From the NCBI GenBank assembly GCA_026936325.1, contig JAPTHN010000003.1, positions 38,084,011 to 38,148,010 on the forward strand: 64,000 nt of DNA. Reading direction: 5' to 3'. Source of the DNA: Platynereis dumerilii (Eukaryota > Annelida > Polychaeta > Phyllodocida > Nereididae). Under the pieces are notes generated by a model, which did no database searches, was not told where the DNA came from, and was given only the letters and a program-made list of their open reading frames with translations. The translations under genes were made by a program, and so were the position numbers. This document shows positions 10,337 to 23,142 of the stretch, one piece after another. Within the stretch, counting starts at the first letter, position 1. Each line of letters starts with the position of its first letter.

Positions 10337-12642
10337 TTTCCTGTGGCTGGGGATTGTGAGATGACAATAAATAGCAAGACAGAGTGATTGATGGGGTCCC
10401 TGGGTCCCAATGCCATGCACGGAGCCCTGAGAATGTGGCAAGATTCACTAAACTACTGACCACAGGGCTGCCAACAGGCAATAGCTTAGTGGGGTTGGAG
10501 TTGGGAGGGAGGAGGTCACCACTTGCTAATTTGTTACCAAACTCACTGTTGTAAGGGAAATAGAGAAATGCAAAATAACTGAAATGGCTATTTTGCAAGT
10601 TTGTGTTATGTTTCTTTCAACACTGAGCTACTTGACCTGTAACAATCAGGAGGTAAGTATTGTCAATTATCATAGTATTCAACTTTAGAAATATAAAACA
10701 TTGAAAATGATATAAAGAGGTGTCGGCTCAGGTGTTTAGGATTCAAAGAATCTTGAATAACTAATAAGTTTGTCATAATTATATTACTCCTGTCTGCATG
10801 AAGAGCTGATGGGTTTGCTTAACTCTGAAAAACAAATTTAACATACTGGTTTGAACACCACTCCGTGGGCAAATCGTATTCAATTTTAAATTGAAAGAGT
10901 CTCCCCTTTCTAGAGACAATAAAGGGAAAAATAGGAGTAGAAAAAGACAAGACTGACGAAGTGGCGTAAGAAAGGCCCCCAAGGGTGAGAATTTACAAAG
11001 CAGCCAGGAAGTCTGGTTTACACTAAGTTGAGTTACCAGCTACCAGTCTGCACTATGCCTTACAAGATGCCTTTAAAAAGCATAGATATGAAGCAAAGTA
11101 ATAAAAAGAAAGTTAATTTATTGGTATTTATGCCTATCTATGAATTAGCCTTATATCAAGAATCAACTAAAAAATATGATGCAAAAAGCAAATTAATGTC
11201 TTAGGAAAAATATAATTATTATTCATCTACATCATCTAGAACCTTTCTTTAAAGGCTTGAAGTTTAAAGAAAAAATTGTTTTGATAGTGCTGCATATTTC
11301 ACTTTATTCAATATGATATTAAAAGACGAAGCAGCTTGTATGAGAAGTTTGCTGGTTTCTTTTCAAAGCCATCTACCAAGAGCACCTGGAAAGTTCATTA
11401 TTTATCATACACCAAATGACAACCTTCCATTGTGTGTCCTGTAGCCACTTGGCAACCAGTTCTGATTTATAGGCCATAAACTCTCAAAGATTCTGCAAGG
11501 CACAACATCGAGTAAACCTTTTTGTTAGCTTCTTCCAAAGGCTTGACTGAGACAGGTACCTCTTGCCAAATTCAATGACAATCATTGTGCTGCTGCCATT
11601 GACATGTGGTTTACCAATTAAGCACATTTCTTCCTTTTCAATGAAGAGTGCAGTTTTGCATAATCCAAAATTGAGATGCATACACTTAAAACCAGCTGCG
11701 TATATCTGTTGTTTTTTAAAGCAAAGGTTTTCCACCATCAAGTTACATCTTATTGTCCAAATTGAGAGATATAGAACCACATGAAACGCTGTAGTATTAA
11801 ATACAAGAATCCCAATGCAGAGACACAGCCACATTATTTCATTGCCTCTTAATAGTTCCTTATATATATGTATGTAGCATTTACTGGCTGGAACATAAAC
11901 CTAAAAATAAGAGTTTCTCCAGTTTAACCTGTCCTTTCCTAGTTAACAGTCCATATTTGCCAATGGATGGTGGAGATGTGCAGATTAGCTAGGTAGAAGG
12001 TTTGGGCTTATTGCGACATTTGAAATATGACATATTATGTTATAAAAAGGATTAGACTATTGAATAATAAAGGTAAAACCTATGCAGCAGGTATCTTCCT
12101 TTTAAAGTAACATATATGATAAGTGATCTGCAAATCTATAAACTGTCGGTGTATGTATATGCATCACGATACACTCTCTTTAATCTTCCGGCATCATAGG
12201 AATTCTATGTTGCACTGCAAAGTACAACTGCATAGTGGCGTCATGGTGGTTTGACATACAATTTAGCAATATACACTTCACCTGTGTAGCTTAAAGCAAT
12301 CGATTCAAAGGCAGTAACTTTATAACATTGCTCTACATTTTAGAGGAGGAGATTGATGTTGACTCTACATGCCATGGAATTCAAAAGCAGTCTTATCGTA
12401 GGAGACTCTTTAAATGATTAACAGACAAATTTAGTCCTTCAGTTATATCTCTCGCAGGATTATCTATATCCGAACATTTGTTGTAATTTCAGAATTACAC
12501 AAAGTCAACAACATCAAAATAAATGAAAATATTACCTTACAGTGTCATTTTTAGCAAAGTGTCTGGCTTTATTTTATTCCTGCCTAAAACACACAACTCA
12601 GTGTGGGAGTTATATTAATTCCAGGAAAATTAGTGTGCCCAT

Positions 12643-13095
12643 TTATATTGCTGTTGGTAATGAGACTATGCTTTGCATTGTTTCAGTGTTTCAAATAGCC
12701 CCACAGAGAATGCTTCAAATAGCCCCAACCCATCACGTGGTTGACGTCAACCATTTTATCACCTTAACCAAAGGTTTACCAAAAAATGTCTTTGCCTGTT
12801 GATTTGTAATACCAACGGCTTCCAACTTGTAGTCAAATAACTTGCATTACATATTTCGAATAACTTACAGGTCAAAATTATTTCAAAAAAAAAAAAATTA
12901 CTTTAGGAGCATAAAATCAGCTTTACGGCCTAGTGAAGTACAGGATACGGAATATGACTCATATATGAGGTGACGACATGCCTTGATGAATGAATAATGT
13001 ACCAGATGTCAAACTTTGGTAAAAAATGAAGCCCCACGCAATGAGGGCGAAAATTCAAATAACCCCGCGCTTCAAATAGCCCCGGTCTCCCCTAT
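12643..13095. mobile_element. partial DNA element with CAAATAGCCCC repeats
   Basis: At 12643 similarity to the sister units (35.34 kb) stops, and different unit sequence resumes near 13095. The insert has the word TTCAAATAGCCCC or close variants at about 12693, 12714, 13055 and 13070. Its right edge (...TCAAATAGCCCCGGTCTCC) resembles the ends of the TIR element at 46789 (ACCGGGGCTACTTTGAA) in reverse complement. No matching left end was found, so it is probably a truncated or rearranged member of that TA-targeting family. Confidence 0.45.
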
Positions 13096-13967
13096 ATAGT
13101 ACGACTGTGAGGGCATAGAGAGATTGAGTATATTTGCAGTGAAGCACATGGAATGAAAAGGCTAATTTCGCTGTACTGTCAGTTTTTGAACTTTCTCTGC
13201 CAAGATCAGAATATATAATAAGAGGTATAAAGTCTTTTGATTTCAAATAAAAAGCCTGCTTCATTGCTTTTTCTGTGGCTAGGGATAGGTTCTCAGAGTC
13301 CCAATGCCATGCATTGAACCATGAAAATGTAGTTAAATTCACTAAACTACCGACCACAGGGCTGCAAATAGGCCTGCAATACATTGTAGGTTGCAAAGGT
13401 TGAAGTTAGGGACATTGGCCAAATCTCAATGGTAAAAACAAACTTTTCTGTTGAACTGCTATTTTGAGAACATAATCAATACAGTGTAGCTGACCCAAAC
13501 AATCAAACATTCAACAAACACACTCATAAAGTCAGACTCTTTGACTTGGTCAACAACACCAATCACCTTGTTGAAAGGCAAAGGGGATTCCATCAGAGCT
13601 CCTATTGCTTGGAGACACTACCTGTACATAAATTAAGAACTACAAATGGAGACAGCATATTAGTACAGAATCTATTAAATACTTTTCAATTCTGTCGGAT
13701 TTTGCTTTTTGATTTGCTTCTGTATTTCCCATAACAAATTGACAAACACTGACCCCGGATTGCAATGTGTCAACAACCAGATTATTATTAACTGTTGGTC
13801 AAAGGATTTCACTTACTTTGCAAACAAACCAGATAATGTGTTATTTGGCGGACTCCCCCAAAGACAAAAATAGCCCTCCTGCCTTATCGTAGTGCCACCT
13901 ACAGATAATACCTGTTGTAATCCCCATATATGGAGACAGACCGATTGAATTTGAGATGACTGGCCTA

Positions 13968-14326
13968 CGCTGTAAAATTGAAATTTTGAGTCAGCTCAAA
14001 TGATTGTGTGAGATGGTGCCCAATTTGTTTGAGCTAATATAGCTTGTTGTTTTAGTTATTATCATCTTTCTGTTGTCAAAACTTAAATCAACAGGCCACA
14101 TTGGCTCAAAGGAATTGTGCAATCATCTCACTCTATCTTTTACTGCAATTTCAATTAGCATGAGTTGCACAGCCACTTGCTACGTAGCATTTTAACTTCA
14201 CCTGATTGGTCATTAACTGACCATCAGCCAATTAGAGGAGGCTTAGAAACTACGTAGCAAGTGGTACAAGCAACTCATACTTCTTGAAATTGCAGTAAGC
14301 TCACCCAAAATTCGAATTTTACAGTG
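13968..14326. mobile_element. TIR element with TA duplication and inner palindrome
   Basis: Left end CGCTGTAAAATTGAAATTTTG and right end CAAAATTCGAATTTTACAGTG are imperfect inverted repeats flanked by TA (13966-13967 and 14327-14328). A second inverted repeat lies inside: 'ATGAGTTGC...CCACTTGCTACGTAG' around 14160-14190 matches 'CTACGTAGCAAGTGG...GCAACTCAT' around 14250-14280. The transcript could fold into a long hairpin. It has no coding capacity. The ends resemble mariner-type MITEs whose TIRs begin CACTGTAAAA. Confidence 0.65.
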
Positions 14327-14692
14327 TATAAAGGTTGAAAGTCAGTATCAGTTCTGACAGCAAAAGATAATCGAAATACTGAAAGGTGAGGAGTTTTTAA
14401 AGTTGTTTTTATATGTTTTGACAATTTTGGTTAACATTTACTGTTGATGGATCTAGCTTCTCCTCTTTCGAGACAATAAAAAAGGAAGAGAACTTGAAAA
14501 AAGGAAAGTCTGGCATAATGACACTACAAAGGCTCCCGTAGGTGATATGACTGATACAATAAAGTAAAGTATACAAAAAGTAAATAAAAGTTAATTGATG
14601 GTAAACATATCAATCTATATCTGTTTCACAAATTTTGTTAGAAATGTGTGATGTTGTCTTGAAGCTGTGGCAACAATGCCGCAACCTAATTT

Positions 14693-16407
14693 TTTTAAAT
14701 GAAAATAGCCAAAGTAACTCCAATATTCAAAAAAGGTGAAAATGATAACATTCAAAATTATAGACCCATTTCTCTACTCCCATCTCTCTCCAAAGTAATA
14801 GAAAAATTGATGCATGACCAAATCGATAAGAACTTTAGTATTAATCAACTGTATTATGATAGTCAATATGGTTTCAGAAAAAAACATTCTACTGAACTTG
14901 CAACACTAGAAATGGTCGATCGGTTGGTAATCAATATAGAAAAAAACAATATTCCAATAAATATTTATCTTGACCTTTCCAAAGCCTTTGACACTCTTGA
15001 TCATAATATCTTAATAAGTAAATTAGAGCACTATGGAATAAATTAATCTGCCTTGTCATTTTTTAAAAGTTACTTGAAAAACAGAACACAATGTGTGTAT
15101 TTTTCTGATAATCACTCAACTTATTCGTTATCAACAGGTGTCCCACAAGGTTCTATTTTGGGCCCCTTACTATTTTTAGTTTACGTGAATGATGTAAAAT
15201 CTGCAAGCTCAAAATTTTATCCAATCATTTATGCTGATGACACGACTCTCTCCACAACTCTAAATACATTTACCTCAGCTGATAACAGTAATGAAATTAA
15301 TTTGGAGCTAAATAAGATTTTAGATTGGTTACAGCTAAACAAATTATCACTCAATGCCGAAAAAACTAAAGCTATGCTCTTCACCACAGGTATTAGGACA
15401 GGTAGAATAGATTTACCTAATTTGACAATAGATAACACAAGGATTCAATGGGTTGATAAATTTAATTTCCTTGGTATAGTGATAGACAGTAATTTAAACT
15501 GGAAAGAACACGTAAGTCATATTTCTTTCAAAATATCAAGGATCATTGCTATTATGACTAAATTGAAACATTTCATTCCTCGCTTTATTTTAGAAACTAT
15601 TTATAAATCACTCATAATACCACAACTCAATTACGGAATCTTACTCTGGGGCTCACAGGTCAATAGACTCTTTCGGTTGCAAAAGAGGGCTGTACGTATC
15701 ATTGTAAATGCACAATATAATGCACACACAAATCCTATTTTCAAGAAATTAAAACTAATCAGGACATCTGATATGTGTGCATTCCATGATCTTAAGTTTT
15801 GCCATAAACTAGAAAATAATGACTTGCCGACTTACTTCAGATCAGTCTTCATAAAATTTACAGATCATCATAGCTTCTTCACACGAAATAATAATAACTT
15901 TCAAATTCCAAAATTAAGATAGTCCTTTTCAAGGAATAGTATTAGGTACAGAGTTCCAAAAGCATTTAATAACTGTCCATCGATCGTCAGGAGCAAGATC
16001 TACACTCATAGCATCGATGGTTTTGCCAGGTATGTAAAAAATCATTTTATTGAATCTTTTCCGGCTGATTGTCAAAGCAGAAACTGCTATATCTGTTCAA
16101 ATAGCTAAATTCATATACCTCGTATTCAAAAATTGGTTTCTTAAAACATCCTACTAATTAAGAATACTTAGTACTGTCATCCATTACTCATTCACTTCAT
16201 CTTCAATCTTTGTTTCATGAATGCTTGCAGGGACTTTCATCATCTCTCATTATTCAGGTGGCCCACCAGCAGCGATGATCTTTTTTGTCTTTGGTGGGTC
16301 TCCTCTTTCGTCTATATTTATTTGTTTCCCCGTTTCATCCCATCATCATTGAATATGTATACATGTAACGATTAGATGATGAAATAAATGAAATATGTTT
16401 GTCTGTC
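14693..16407 (+). mobile_element. 5'-truncated LINE (CR1/jockey-like), broken
   Basis: Inserted in tandem unit 1, with TAATTT on both sides (14687-14692 and 16408-16413). Unit 2 at about 27.51 kb shows the uninterrupted site ('aaaataatttctacc'). The insert begins inside the reverse transcriptase, runs through its C-terminus and has a roughly 300-base 3' UTR ending in GATGAAATAAATGAAATA. The UTR holds a short GGTGGCCCACC palindrome near 16258. Two in-frame stops in the coding part (see the pseudogene entry) show that the copy is dead. Confidence 0.85.
14699..16107 (+). pseudogene. LINE reverse transcriptase, interrupted by two stops
   Basis: One continuous frame of about 470 codons is broken by TAA at 15044-15046 and TAG at 15920-15922. 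It shows the reverse transcriptase motifs in order: NYRPISLLP, YGFRKKHST, LDLSKAFDTLDH, GVPQGSILGPLLFLVYVND, the catalytic YADDT at about 15228-15242, and LNAEKTKAM. A C-terminal extension contains RLQKRAVRIIV and, after the second stop, RYRVPKAFNN. This order and wording fit the CR1/L2/jockey group of non-LTR retrotransposons. The endonuclease and any ORF1 are missing because of 5' truncation. It is related to the intact ORF2 at 49363 (shared start MKIAKV-P-FK) but clearly a different family. Confidence 0.85.
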
Positions 16408-16799
16408 TAATTTCTACCTACATTTTTACATGACCAACAGACGAGCACTTTCCACTAATTAGCAACATTAATTAACGTTATTGGCCCTTTGCAAAATCAA
16501 CTATGCTCATAATATGCATCGTACATTGTATTTCACAAATCCATTTATATTCAGTAGTCATCTTTGCTCTTTTGTCCAAATCGGATGTCTACTGATGCTT
16601 TGTCAGATAATGCTCAGAAAAACTGAAAAAAGGATTCTTTTCACAAATTTTCCAGATCACAAGTCAAGTTTCCTCATGAGCAATTATCTATCTTCCTTTG
16701 GAAGCTGTAACATTCCAACAAAGAGTAATATTTCCTTTTTTTCCCCTTTCCATTCTTTTTAATATCGCCTTTCGTCTGTGTGGCCTTTTTTGTCGCTAT

Positions 16800-16920
16800 A
16801 GGTTTTAGTTTCCCTGCCACCTGCAGATCGTGGTCTATGTTGCATAATACAGGAAGTCAGACTTTGTTCCTGACAGGTAAGTTAACACGAGGTTCAAATA
16901 AAAGCTGAGCCTCCATCGTA
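16800..16920 (+). terminator. repeated 3'-end-like block with AATAAA
   Basis: The block contains a conserved 'acaggaagtcag', a short stem (GTCAG...CTGAC with a variable loop) and, 20-30 bases later, AATAAA. Copies lie at about 6333-6420, 16826-16915, 27905-27996, 31260-31350, 31484-31570, 55245-55325 and 56144-56230. AATAAA is kept in all seven although the flanks have diverged. In the 16.8 kb copy the stem is followed by CAG|GTAAGT, a perfect splice-donor string, which the others have lost or never had. It could be the poly(A) end of an ancestral transcript or simply part of the repeat. Confidence 0.35.
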
Positions 16921-17389
16921 AAAATCTCCATGTAAGACCACAGCAGAAGCTAAAACTTTGTAAGTCACCTCATTTGTGATTGTTTTGCCAATCCGAATTA
17001 CAGGGAGTCAATATTGGTGTGACATTACTTCCGGATTAAATCAGTTTTTTTTAAAAATCAAAATCTGAAATATCAATTTCAAAAGATGCTTTGTATCAAA
17101 AGATATTGAAGGATTCATTAATATTGTTTGGAACTAGCTATTGGCTACCATCACCTCTATATTCTTTGATGCGATAGTTACCCAAATGGCGTCCGTTTCC
17201 GTATAATAAACATTTTCTATCTACAAAAAAGAAAAAACATTGTGTGAGTGTAATCTGCTACTTGCTCATGATTGGTTGAAACAATCTGTGCAGGTAATAT
17301 GAACAAATAGGCCTATTGTAATAAACGTTAGTGTCATATTGACGACCATGCGTAATTTTTTTGTTCCAACTTACAATGACCTTGCCAGA

Positions 17390-18190
17390 AATTCTATGAC
17401 TTCTCAAGAGCCCTCATGCCCTCTAGCAATGGTGAGGCCTAATTGGAGGGCTGAGCACATCCTGGTGACAAAACAGCTTTTCAGGGACCAATTTGCTGCC
17501 TTGAAAGATCATTTGTGACCGAAATGTGTCGAAGAAGCCATCGGAAGGAACTTCGGTCTTATTCTTCCAGAGAAATTACCACCCTCCAATTTGGAATCTA
17601 TGGAGTCTCCCACAGATGGAAAGTCTTTTTTGAAAAATGAGAAGAAAGACAAATACAGAAAGCTTCCATCTCAGATTATTTGCTATACAGTGGTCCCAGC
17701 ATTATAAGACTGCCCTTTCTTCGGCCATCAAGCAGTCCCTGGTGGGGGTGCAGTCTCTCGTAGGGTTGCAATATGCACTAAAAATACTACTTAGTGTGGG
17801 AGGAAGGCGGTCACATAAGGCAAGGCAGTCTTACAACAGGGGTTCTTATAACGCAGGGACCACTGTACTTTACAAATCACCAGAATTTTCATACTTATTT
17901 CAAATTGCCATCAATGTTAATATCAAAATTTTGCAGATGCAAAGATGATGATGAGCATTGAGCAAGATACGTAGAACCTGTGACATTCTCAGACTTCTCT
18001 TCAGCCTGCATGCCTTCTGGTGACAATGAGGCCTAATTGGAAGGCGGGGCACATCCGGGTGACAGAGTCATTTTTGGCCTGGAAAGGTCATTTTGTCAGT
18101 AACGACAATAGACCACAGGAATGTTGCTTCAGTTGTTATCCTTCAAAAATAATCTCACTGCAATGCCTAATAGGAAGACTTCTCATTATA
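17390..18190. repeat. paired GGCCTAATTGGA blocks
   Basis: Two related blocks of about 120 bases per unit, each with GAGGCCTAATTGGA, then 'gcacatcc' and 'aggtcatt'. They are centred near 17437 and 18030 here, 28489 and 28948 in unit 2, 56755 and 57202 in unit 4, with a single late copy near 61994. The pair spacing is 450-590 bases. Short plus-strand frames over the second block look alike between units (RPNWKAGHIRVTESF), but frames shift between copies and no start is shared, so no peptide gene is called. Confidence 0.5.
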
Positions 18191-21100
18191 ACATCGCTTA
18201 AAGTTCATTGTTAGAATACAGATGGAATCAATGGCCAGTAAGAATCAATATGAAGTGCCCAGAAAATATAAGCAACGTTCTTGTCATAAGTTGCATAATC
18301 ATAGTAATTGTGATATGGAGCTAGAATATGTTATTGGTACAGTCAGCAGTAATGAGTGACAAACTAATCAAAATGATACTAGTGTAAAGGCAAATCACAT
18401 CAGGCAAACAAAAGTTCAAATTTAATAAGCAGATTCAGGTTTTCTATATTACCTATTTATATTGATTGATAATTCTGACATTTCAGTTCATGAATGAAGC
18501 GAATCCACAGAGAAAATCCTACCTAAGTGCTTTCACACCATTCTGCGATCGACGTGAGAATAAGCAGAACAAAGCCCATTTTAACCTACGTGAAAGTTTG
18601 CCTTTATGCTTTGAGCTTTTCTGATTGATGACATGTGTCAGGGTAGAGTAAATTGCCAAATGGGTGACTTTCAAATATCTTTGCCTGAAATTATTTCTGA
18701 GGAATGCTATTATGTTAGGAAAAGGTGAAATATTTGTATTGGTAGGCCTAAACTGCCTTTTAAAAACAGAAATACTTCAGACACAATGCAGCTTTAAATA
18801 TTTTCTTTTATCAATACGACCATCTGTCAGCTAATATTCTTCTTGCCCCTGTGTTATTTTTTTTGATTCAGTCAACCAGACAATTCTTATCGATTTATCA
18901 CCAGCCAGCACACCCTCACTCATAGAGGTCAGTCAGTCTACTGATTAGTCTGTATATAATGAGATTTCCATTCATCAGTTAACAACTATATAATGATTAT
19001 GTATAATACAATAACATTTATGCACAATGCACAAACACATATACTCACTCAAACCAATGACATTGTCTGATTTTTCTTAGATACAGTGGTGGCTCTTCTA
19101 TTCTGAATATATCAGAGGCAGAAACAAGCAGTTTTTTCTTACTTTTAGGACTCTCACTTGGTCTTACTGACCCTCCAATAAATGAGGTCACTTCCATATG
19201 TTAGATGGCATTTCCTTCATCACATGGCGCCCTGAGTACTGTAGCCTTAACCTGATCTCAAGTGAGACATGGCAAGACCTTTTGTATATGGCTGGAGTAC
19301 AGTAAGTTGAGCTAAGAGATGAAGTACATATATTAGCAAAAAATAGATGGTGAGAATGAGCTGCTACGGCTATTTCTGAGCCTTTATCTTCAATTTTTCT
19401 GTATAGGCATAACGATCAGAGTAGTGAGAGGTGAGAGGAGCTCTTTATTTTATTAATTTTTTTCCTTACTGTGTTTATGAGAAATGACGAATTAATGTTA
19501 GTTTATATTATTTTATGTCATATCTTTTCTTCACAATGTAGGCTGTGAAACTAAACTGCTCATACTTAAAAGGCACGCATTTTAACACAGCTTAAAAAAT
19601 AACTTCTAATTAAGGTAAGGCCATGAAATTTCGCACTGATGAGGCTGAATATTCAGGCCTAGGGTCTGAAAAGCATCAATGAAAAACATTAAGAAATGGC
19701 TACATTAGGCCACATTCTGCGAGACAGCTTCAAAAACCAAAACACAACCAATGCAAATCGAGCCAGAGATTAAGCCAGAAAACAATTTTGCATTAAGTCC
19801 ATCAGAGTCCCGTTTTTAGAGTTTATGGATAATTAAAGTGGTTCCTTGACTCCTTCAAGCATTTTTACGGCATTTTGTTGGTTTTGTGTTACAATTTTCG
19901 CCCTATTTTGTGTTATTTAGATTTTGTTTGTCGCATCTTGTTAAAAAAAGTTGTGTAATAAGCTTGGATAATTACCCTGATGTGAAATCTGTTTGCAATG
20001 CAATCTTGTTGACATCTTTGTTGACAACTTAAAATCATTATCATGTGCACTTTCTTCACATTACAGCCTTATGCAACTATGCAAATCCGAATTTGAGGTA
20101 ATCTTACAAAATTGTTTCTGGTTCGTCAGACTTTTAAAATCATTGGCCAAGCAGTCAGTTAGCTGGCTTGGAAGGCAACAACAAATTCTCTAAAGTAGTT
20201 AACAAGATCTGACTGTTTTGAGAGGTGTGCATTTTCAATTGTGAGCAGTTTATTTCAGTTCATAAAGGCAGCTGCTACAGTTTGACCTGAATAAAAAAAG
20301 TCACATAATGACAAGATGATATGTGAATATTTCGGCATTATTTATAACTAAAAGTAAAATATAGCCATCTTTCTAGTACAAAGGAGCTAGAGTAGTTAAA
20401 AGATTACCCGTCTGCAGTTAAAAAATTACCCGTCTGCAGTCATGAATGCCTTAAATTTGGTGCAAAGTGCATTGAAATACTGTTAAACTTTAGCGTATTG
20501 TTGAGACAAGTTAGTCATATAATAGTAGGTCTCATACTAGATAGACCACTGTCATTGAACAAGCAACATATTTTTTAACTATAGACTGTTAGATACAGAG
20601 TGAACTAAGACCATCCTAGTCTTAATCCGTTCTCCAGTTGCAACACAGACTGGTTTCAGTAACCCTCCCCTTCCCAGGCTTGTTTCCGTAATTGATTGAT
20701 AGCTTCTCCTTTCTTTACACAAAAAAATTTACAAAAAGGAAAGTAAAAGACTGACTGGCATAGTGACATAACAAAGTCCCCTAGGGGAGAATTTGCAAAG
20801 CAAGCAGGCTGCACAGTTAACAGAAAGTGAACATTTTGCAGACTTAAGCTACAAGCCTGAGTGTCTACTCAAAGTTGCATGATGCCTTGAGAAAGCTTTT
20901 TAAAAAAAGCAGTGTAAATGATAATGAGGTTATTTAGTTATACTTTCAGGCATTTGTCTAGATGTAATTGTTTATATGCTTACTATTTTAGGTCTATGAT
21001 CCCTTCATCTATTTATAATGCAGTTTGTTCACTCTATCCATTTTATTGATGAAAGTCAATCCATTAGTATATTCTAATCATTTATTGTGATGAAAATTCC

Positions 21101-23142
21101 ACATATTTTACAAAGCCGAGGTCATGTTGAATAGTTATTTACCTTTCTGCTACCATGGTTAAAACATTTGGATGATCAGATTGCTCTTTCTTGACTCTAC
21201 CCTCACATTTTAAAAATATATGCAACACCATTAATTAGGCGTTTTCACGGTTTTTCAGGCTCAGGTAGTTGTTCTTTCATTCCATGAGTCATTCAGTCAG
21301 CTTGTCCGTCAGTCAAAGTTGAGTAGCAAACTTTTGGACATTATACCATGACATGTCAGTTGGTCCCAAAGCATGCATACAGCCAATCAGACATCACCAG
21401 ACCAATTTTTAGGTTGCACTCATAAACGTATTGCAACTATGAACAGCAAACAAACTGCATGGTCTAACTCATCTTGGGTAGGCCTGTTGCTCTGCTATGT
21501 GAGAATGCAACCTGTCATTGTTTGGTCTCCATTAGGTCTTATTTACCGTCCAGTGATGTCACTTCCTGGGGGTAATGCCTTTCCTACCCACAGATGCTGC
21601 CCTAAGTGCTCTCTCCTTAACCTGATATCAGGTCAGACCATCTACAACGGGCTATGGCACAGCAGAGTAGTATTGAGATAAGATATATTAACAAAGAAGC
21701 ATATAGAGCGGAAGGGCTTATTCAGCCATTCATTGTATTTTACTTAATACTAGACAAAAACCATTTTCCCCTTGACATAGGAGGTCTATCATATGCCTCA
21801 GTGCAAATGCTGGTAGTGATGTCACAGATATGCTGGAGTTAATTAGATTGCTATTACCTTCCTACACGACTTTCATTTACATGGATGCACACCAACTAGG
21901 ATAATATCATTTAAATTACAAGTTGTTGAGCTGTCTACCTACTCCATCGTGTTGCCCTCAATATCTATGGACACTTTATACAGTTTGGCAGCTTTTAAAC
22001 TGCATCTCACTCCTACATTACATATACATGCACAGCTAAACTAATAGAAGCTGGCTAAAGTTGGCTAAATATACATAAGACACTATTGAATAGGCAAGTG
22101 TGTGCCTTTTCTGTGGCTGGGGATTGTGAGATGACAATTAATAGCAAGACGGAGTGATTGATGGGGTCCCTGGGTCCCAATGCCATGCACGTAGCCCTGA
22201 AAATGTGGCAAGATTCACTAAACTACTGACCAAAGGGCTGCCCACAGGCAAAAGGTTAGTGGGGTTGGAGTTGGGAGGGAGAAGGTCACCACTCGCTAAT
22301 TTGTTACCGAACTCACAGTTGCAAGGGAAATAGAGAAATGCAAAATAACTGAAATGGCTATTGTGCGATGTTGTGTTATTAACACTGTAATCTTTCTTTC
22401 AATTGAAACTGAGCCAGTTGACCTGTAACCACCAGAATGAAAGTATTGTCAAGTATCAAGGCATACAACATTACAAATTTCAAGAATGCAACGAGGTATT
22501 TAGGTCTCAAAATATCATGAATGTCTCATAACTTTGCCATATCATACTATTCGGAGTCGGAGTCGGAATTTAAGAGGCCTAAGGAGTCGGAGTCACTTTT
22601 CCAAAAGCCAAAACCGTCGAGAGTCGGAGTCAGTTCATTTACTACCCAACTCAAAAGCCCTGCGCATACTTTACTTTATTCTAATATGACATTAAGAGAC
22701 GAAGCAGCTTGCATGAAAAGTTCTCTTGATTCTTTGTCAAAGCCATCTGCCAACAGCACCTGGAAAGTTCATTATTTATCATACACTAAATGACAGCCTT
22801 CCATTGTGTGTCCTGTAGCCACTTGGCAACCAGTGCTGATTTATAGGCCATAAACTCTCAAAGATTCCCCAACACACAACATCGAGTAAACCTTTTTGTT
22901 AGCTTCTTCCAGAAGCTTGACTGAGACGGGTACCTCTTGCCAAATTCAATGACAACCATTGTGCTGCTGCCATTGACGTGTGGTTTGCCAACTAAGCCTT
23001 TTCAATCAAGAGTGCAGTTTTGCATAATCAAAAATTGAGATACACTGTAAAACTAGCAGCGTATATCTGTCATTTGTAAAAGCAAACGTTTTGCTCCATA
23101 AGGTTTTCCTCCATAACATGACATCTTGTTGTCCAAATTAAG

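Larger units (their letters stand above)
8781..21150. repeat. tandem unit 1 with insertions
   Basis: Starts with the block around 8840 ('cactcataaacgtattgcaac'; also 21.41 and 31.93 kb). It then carries 10341-10620 (also 22.11 and 33.03 kb), 11300-11480 ('tgtcctgtagccacttggc'; also 22.81 and 34.14 kb), 12150-12640, a shortened repeat of the early blocks at 13095-13400, then 14440-14690, 16408-16920, 17390-18190, 18570-18670, 19120-19320 and 20630-20880. Private insertions are the LINE pieces at 9553 and 14693, a TIR element at 13968 and a related piece at 12643. Plus-strand frames of 60-100 codons in these blocks are shifted between copies, so I call none of them genes. Confidence 0.6.

Noticed and set aside
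10050-10598. A 182-codon minus-strand frame
   Set aside because: It is antisense to the LINE fragment over part of its length and crosses the LINE border into the tandem unit. No motif was found.
18020-18214. A small conserved peptide (also near 28940 and 57190)
   Set aside because: Similar peptides appear only because the DNA blocks are homologous. Starts differ and frames shift among copies.
21373-21681. A 102-codon frame with a partner at 31888
   Set aside because: The partner and the 8.8-9.1 kb copy are broken differently, and differences are not biased to third positions by eye. It overlaps the CRE-ETS block.
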